A stretch of 64,000 bases of DNA from Cotesia glomerata. Taxonomy: Eukaryota; Arthropoda; Insecta; Hymenoptera; Braconidae. The notes beneath the pieces were generated by a model. That model searched no databases, was not told the DNA's origin, and was given only the letters and a program-made list of their open reading frames with translations. The DNA lies in the NCBI RefSeq assembly GCF_020080835.1, contig NC_058164.1, positions 19,896,688 to 19,960,687 on the forward strand, written 5' to 3'. The translations under genes and the position numbers were made by a program. Positions 59,901-64,000 of the stretch are shown here, piece after piece (the first letter of the stretch is position 1; every line of letters starts with the position of its first letter).

Positions 59901-62647
59901 CTTACGAGAATGATTTAGATGAATCAACAGTACCCTCAGCACCAACGAATTTACGTACAAAAGCCCTGTCAACGTCCATATCCGTATGGTGGAGTCCACC
60001 CAAAGATGACAGAATAAAAGTACGGGGTTACATTATTGGCTGGGGTAAAGGTTATCCGGATGTTTTTAATCAGGAATTGGACGGTAAACAACGTTACTAT
60101 TCAATTGAATCACTTGATCCAATGTTTGAGTATGTAATATCACTACGCGCAACCAATGAAGCTGGCGAAGGACCACCAATTTATGCTAATGTAAGGACTA
60201 TTGAGAAAACGGCTGTTGAATCAACAGTAACACCATTAATACCACCAGTTGGGCTAAAAGCAGTCGTATTGTCTGCCAATACCGTTGTACTGTACTGGAC
60301 AGATACATCACTCTCTGGTGGCCAACGTATTTCGGACAACAGATATTACGTCGTTAGATATGCGCCTTATCATCCATTAACACTGAGTCCACGTTATAAA
60401 TATTTCAATGCTTCTGATCTAAATTGTATGATTGACGATTTGAAGCCAAACACACAGTATGAATTTACCGTTAAGACAGTTAAGGGTAAGCGGGAATCAC
60501 CGTGGAGTATGATTGCACTTAATCAAACACACGAGGCTGCACCTACATCATCACCACGTGATTTAACTGTTCAAAGTTATGAAGATCGTTCTACTGCAGT
60601 AATAGTACATTGGCAACCGCCTAAGCAACCCAATGGTCATATTATCGGTTATATTATATCTTATTCGACTGATAATACAAAACGTGAGAGAGATTGGCAT
60701 GTTGAAGGTGTACTTGGAAATAAGACTGAGTATATTATTAAAGGACTGAAACCTAGTACAACTTATTATTTTAAAATTCAAGGAAGAAATATCAAAGGTT
60801 ATGGACCTTTTTCATCTATTGTTGTCTTTAAAACACCACTCAGTAAGTTTATACTTTTAAATTATACTAATTCTTATCTTTATTTAATTTTATATAATTG
60901 TTTTTTGAGTTATTTGCTGCACGATTCGAACAATAATGTTTTACAATTTTTCGACTAGCTTATGCAAGTTGAGAGACTCATTATATAAAATCAATGTCAT
61001 TGTTTCTGAGCTATTAGGTAGATTTCATAGAAATCTATCTATTACATTGGTCCTCATGTCGGAATTAACTGAAAATTTTGTCATATAATCTTTTAAATAG
61101 CTGAGTAAAGCTCTAAAAAAGCAGTGGTAGAAACATTTATAGATATAATATAATGCTAACGAATTTGAAGATGAATAAAATCGGACAATTATTCTAGAAA
61201 TAGTGGCCAGTTAAAATTTTCAAAATATAAAAATTCGTCATTTCCGTGACTATATTTGTTAATAATTTTAGACAAGATATCTCATTTTTAAAAACACCAC
61301 TCTAAAACTGATGGCATGCCGTTTGATTTGACCTATAATAATACTCTAACTTTTCAAAAATTTTTACCTTAAATCTATTCTATGAAATCTACCTTCCATC
61401 TCGAGTGCGGCCGGATGGAATTTTTTTTTTTTTTTAAGTATTTTACACACAAATTATTCAATGAAAAATTCAGAAAACAATTTATTTCTTGAATGAATCG
61501 ATCGATTTTAATACGATTTGCGATAACGTCTGCATTTTAACAAGTTTTGAATCTGATGAGTTTTATCAATTTTTTTTATTTTAATAATTCAAAATTTATT
61601 AAATTGCTAAACCATTCTAAAAATAATGAAATTTTTAAATAAATTTTCAATTTTATTTTAATATGAATGTTTGAGCCGTGCATTTTCACATTTTGCAATT
61701 TTTAATTTTTATGACGTATATTATTTGTGAGCTGGTATAAGAATTTATTTTTTATTTTGATTTATTTTAGTATTTTTATTTTCGTTTTCTTTTGATTTAT
61801 AATAGGCAATGGCATGGATTATGATGATTTTTACAGCCAACAACAACAAGGTAAGTTTTATTTGAATGATGAGAATGTTATAAGAAATTATTAGTTATTT
61901 TATACATGTGTGTTTAAAACTTTTATTTAATACTGGTTAATTAATCAATAAAAATTTAATTTAGATGGACGAGGATTATCCCAAGTTCTTATCTATATAA
62001 TAATCGGCTGTGCAGTGATATTAATTACTGGAGTTGCAGTTGTTGTTATATTTGTATGCTGTAGAAGACAAAATGAGTCACCAGACCGTAAAAAAGGCTA
62101 TATGAAAGATGTAAATCAAAAGACTAATATTAAACCACCAGATCTATGGATTCATCATGATCAAATGGAGCTCAAAGCTCTGGAAAAATCATCAATTAAT
62201 GGTGAAACTTTGACATCAACGACTAGCGGTGGAATTGTTAATAATACATTGCCAAGATCTGGTAATACTGATTATAACCATACAGATACATCTGGTAATA
62301 CAGTAATAAATTCTGGTTCACTGGATAAACGTACTTACGTACCGAGTTATATGGGTAAATATAGATTTATTTTATTACAACTTAATCCTGCAACAAAATT
62401 CATAGTACACACAATGTAACGACACAAATTTTTCTGAGTTTCGTTATTGTTTATTTAAAAAAAAAAAAAATTCATTACTTATTTATTTTTATTAGTTAAT
62501 TTTTTTAAGTTAAGCCATTTATTTTAATTACTGTAGCAACTAATAATTTGGATGACAAATGCTCGACACTCACGAGACAACACAGTCGCAGTAAATCAAA
62601 ATTTATCCCCCTAACTGTGGTTGATAGCGGTGGACCGCTACATTCAT
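56946..62647 (+). CDS. fra: Frazzled/DCC/neogenin netrin receptor (3' end outside)
   Basis: Seven exons are visible: 56946-56997, 57106-58314, 58492-59041, 59137-60842, 61806-61850, 61965-62354 and 62537-62647. All junctions agree in phase, giving the first 1354 residues; the last ends at a GTAAGT donor, so more exons follow. Order: signal peptide (MDKFIGVCLIISGLVTS), four Ig domains (to ~418), a linker with acidic DPDSDFDSDPDE and HHHHYHHHQQ runs (to ~575), six FN3 domains (including KQRYYSIESLDPMFEYVISLRA-type sequence of FN3-4), a 45-nt exon (NGMDYDDFYSQQQQ), one membrane segment (~1195-1220), then the cytoplasmic P1 motif KPPDLWIHHDQMELK. This is the architecture of DCC-family receptors that guide axons toward netrin. 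The P2 and P3 motifs should lie beyond the window. Confidence 0.95.
61017..61393. mobile_element. MITE, family M2, with 14-bp terminal inverted repeats
   Basis: GGTAGATTTCATAG at 61017-61030 and its exact inverse CTATGAAATCTACC at 61380-61393 bound 377 bp without coding capacity. A longer, diverged relative is in a BAP55 intron (52828-53434). It lies in a frazzled intron. Confidence 0.75.
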
Positions 62648-63100
62648 GTAAGTATATACACAATACACCACACAGAGAAATTTAGATTATCTGCATTTTA
62701 TTTCTGTACCAATTTAGAGCTATTTTTAGACAGTTCTCATCTGAATCATTTGTGTTAATCATTATTATAAAAGCATTGAAATTTCATTAAAAAGTTGAAA
62801 CCGAATCACAGGATTTTTTTGAGGAAAAAAAAGGACCATGAAGTCACAGTTTCACTAAGATATTGATTGATTTTTTTATAACTTACATTTATCATCTGAT
62901 TCAAAATGTAGAATTAGAGACTGTTTAACTACTACATCATAAATCGAGGGTAAAAAGGATACCTCAGATTTGTGGCAGTATCTGACAAATATATAGATTA
63001 ATAATTTAATGGATACTTTTAAATAAAAATAATCAAATGCATTTTTCAATTTCATACTTGACTAAAAATAATACATCTATTTGAAATCAAAAGAATTTTT
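62648..63100. other. Frazzled intron sequence
   Basis: AT-rich sequence after the last visible frazzled exon, presumably intron. No exon is seen. Confidence 0.45.
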
Positions 63101-63597
63101 GGTAATTATTTACAAGTGGGGCCAACCTTATTTTGGGCCATAACTAGGTAAAAAATTAACATTTTCAAAATTTTTTTTTGATTTGCTTGTTTTTACGGCG
63201 CATTTATGATAAAAAATGTGAAAGAAAACAATAAAGATTTCGATAGCTTTTTTGTCTTCAAAAGTTGGAAAAAATTTTGGCTCTCAGGTTTTTGGTGCAA
63301 ATTTCTATTTTATTTTTTTTTTTTTATGTTTTTTATATATTTTTTTTAAAGTACATAAAAAAACAAACAATAAAAAAAAAACTTAAATATCACAATTTTA
63401 TAAAAAATTTATAAATTTTTTTGAAAATTAGTAAAATTTGTTAAAATTGTGCTAATCAACCTTTTTTTCTTTTTTTTAAATTCATTTTTTTATGTATTTT
63501 TCCAAAAGGATATATTAATAAAATCAAATAAAAGTTTCGTTCAGAAAAATGAAATTTAAAATGGTTTTAAAATGGACCCCACTTGTAAATATTTACC
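63101..63597. mobile_element. MITE, family M1, copy 2
   Basis: The left end GGTAATTATTTACAAGTGGG and the inverse at the right (CCCCACTTGTAAATATTTACC) form ~20-bp terminal inverted repeats. The interior matches 22046-22368 in its left half. It probably lies in a frazzled intron. Confidence 0.8.
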
Positions 63598-63621
63598 GAA
63601 TTTTTTTTAGAAAATCAATAT

Positions 63622-64000
63622 TATTATTATTATGCTTTGCTTGTACACCTCTCGGTTTTTACAAGGCTGATTCCTCTTTTTCTCCTAGCTCTACGCTTTT
63701 TCTATTTCTCATATTGGACCTCAGCAAGTCCCACCCGACATTTCATTTCTACTTTTAATTTTTGCGGCTGTGGACCGACTTGTGCTTTCTGTACCGTATT
63801 CACCCTGAACCTCGCCTTCTCAGGCTATTGGAACAGATTCATGGGGAAACCACAGAGAAAACCCATGATAGTACAGTCGGAGCTAGGCTAAGTCTACAGT
63901 GATTGATAAGAAACTCTTCTTTTATCGACCACTGGAGCATTAGGCCCCTCTCCTAGTGTGCAGAGATTCCTCGCGCTAGCCAACGCTGACTAAAGTGGTC
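63622..64000 (-). mobile_element. SINE (copy D), cut by the window end
   Basis: On the minus strand the 3' tail is an (ATA)n run at about 63615-63635, preceded by CCTTGTAAAAACCGAGAGG. The shared core is at about 63762-63870. Upstream sequence matches copy A nearly base for base (GCATTAGGCCCCTCTCCTAG, AGTGTGCAGAGATTCCTCGC). The tRNA-like head would lie just past the window. Confidence 0.8.

Noticed and set aside
1..64000. CRISPR arrays, operons or bacterial features
   Set aside because: Genes have spliceosomal introns and there are no regularly spaced repeats of that kind.

Overview
This is an AT-rich eukaryotic (insect) nuclear window. The pair of hymenoptaecin-like antimicrobial genes, an insect-type odorant receptor, short AT-rich introns and dense small transposons point to Hymenoptera, most likely a parasitoid wasp. 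The order is well supported; the family is an inference. Gene models below were built by hand from splice sites and reading-phase agreement.

Layout. 0-17 kb is a transposon nest: two copies of a THAP-domain DDE transposon (one truncated, one with an intact-looking three-exon gene whose first intron was filled by a LINE, a repeat and a foldback element), a SINE, and one unrecognised two-exon gene (7464-8588). 17.7-24.1 kb (minus) is an ACBD5-like tail-anchored acyl-CoA-binding protein. 25.2-27.4 kb (plus, divergent) is a MIF4G-domain protein. 29.2-30.0 kb is a single-exon linker histone H1. 30.6-31.1 kb (minus) is a small secreted protein I do not recognise. 32.4-36.2 kb holds LINE debris, a CUB-domain pseudogene and a GC-richer insertion flanked by 16-bp direct repeats.

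37.8-40.2 kb is the most striking part: a palindrome with ~1-kb arms, about 99% alike by eye, and a ~405-bp spacer. It carries two head-to-head copies of a gene encoding a signal peptide, a proline-rich segment, an RFRR cleavage site and a glycine-rich hymenoptaecin-like domain. Each copy has TATA, initiator and kappaB-like sites.

41.8-49.8 kb is an ATR/mei-41 checkpoint kinase with almost no introns. Tail-to-tail with it at 50.0-51.7 kb (minus) is a seven-exon odorant receptor. 52.4-54.9 kb (minus) is BAP55/ACTL6A, a chromatin-remodelling actin-related protein. From 56.9 kb to past the last visible exon (62.6 kb) runs frazzled/DCC/neogenin, a netrin receptor (4 Ig, 6 FN3, one membrane segment), whose 3' end lies outside the window. 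The window closes with a MITE and a SINE of the family also seen at 2.5, 40.3 and 41.2 kb.

The genes are mostly unrelated housekeeping or developmental genes. The only local functional unit is the divergent antimicrobial pair.
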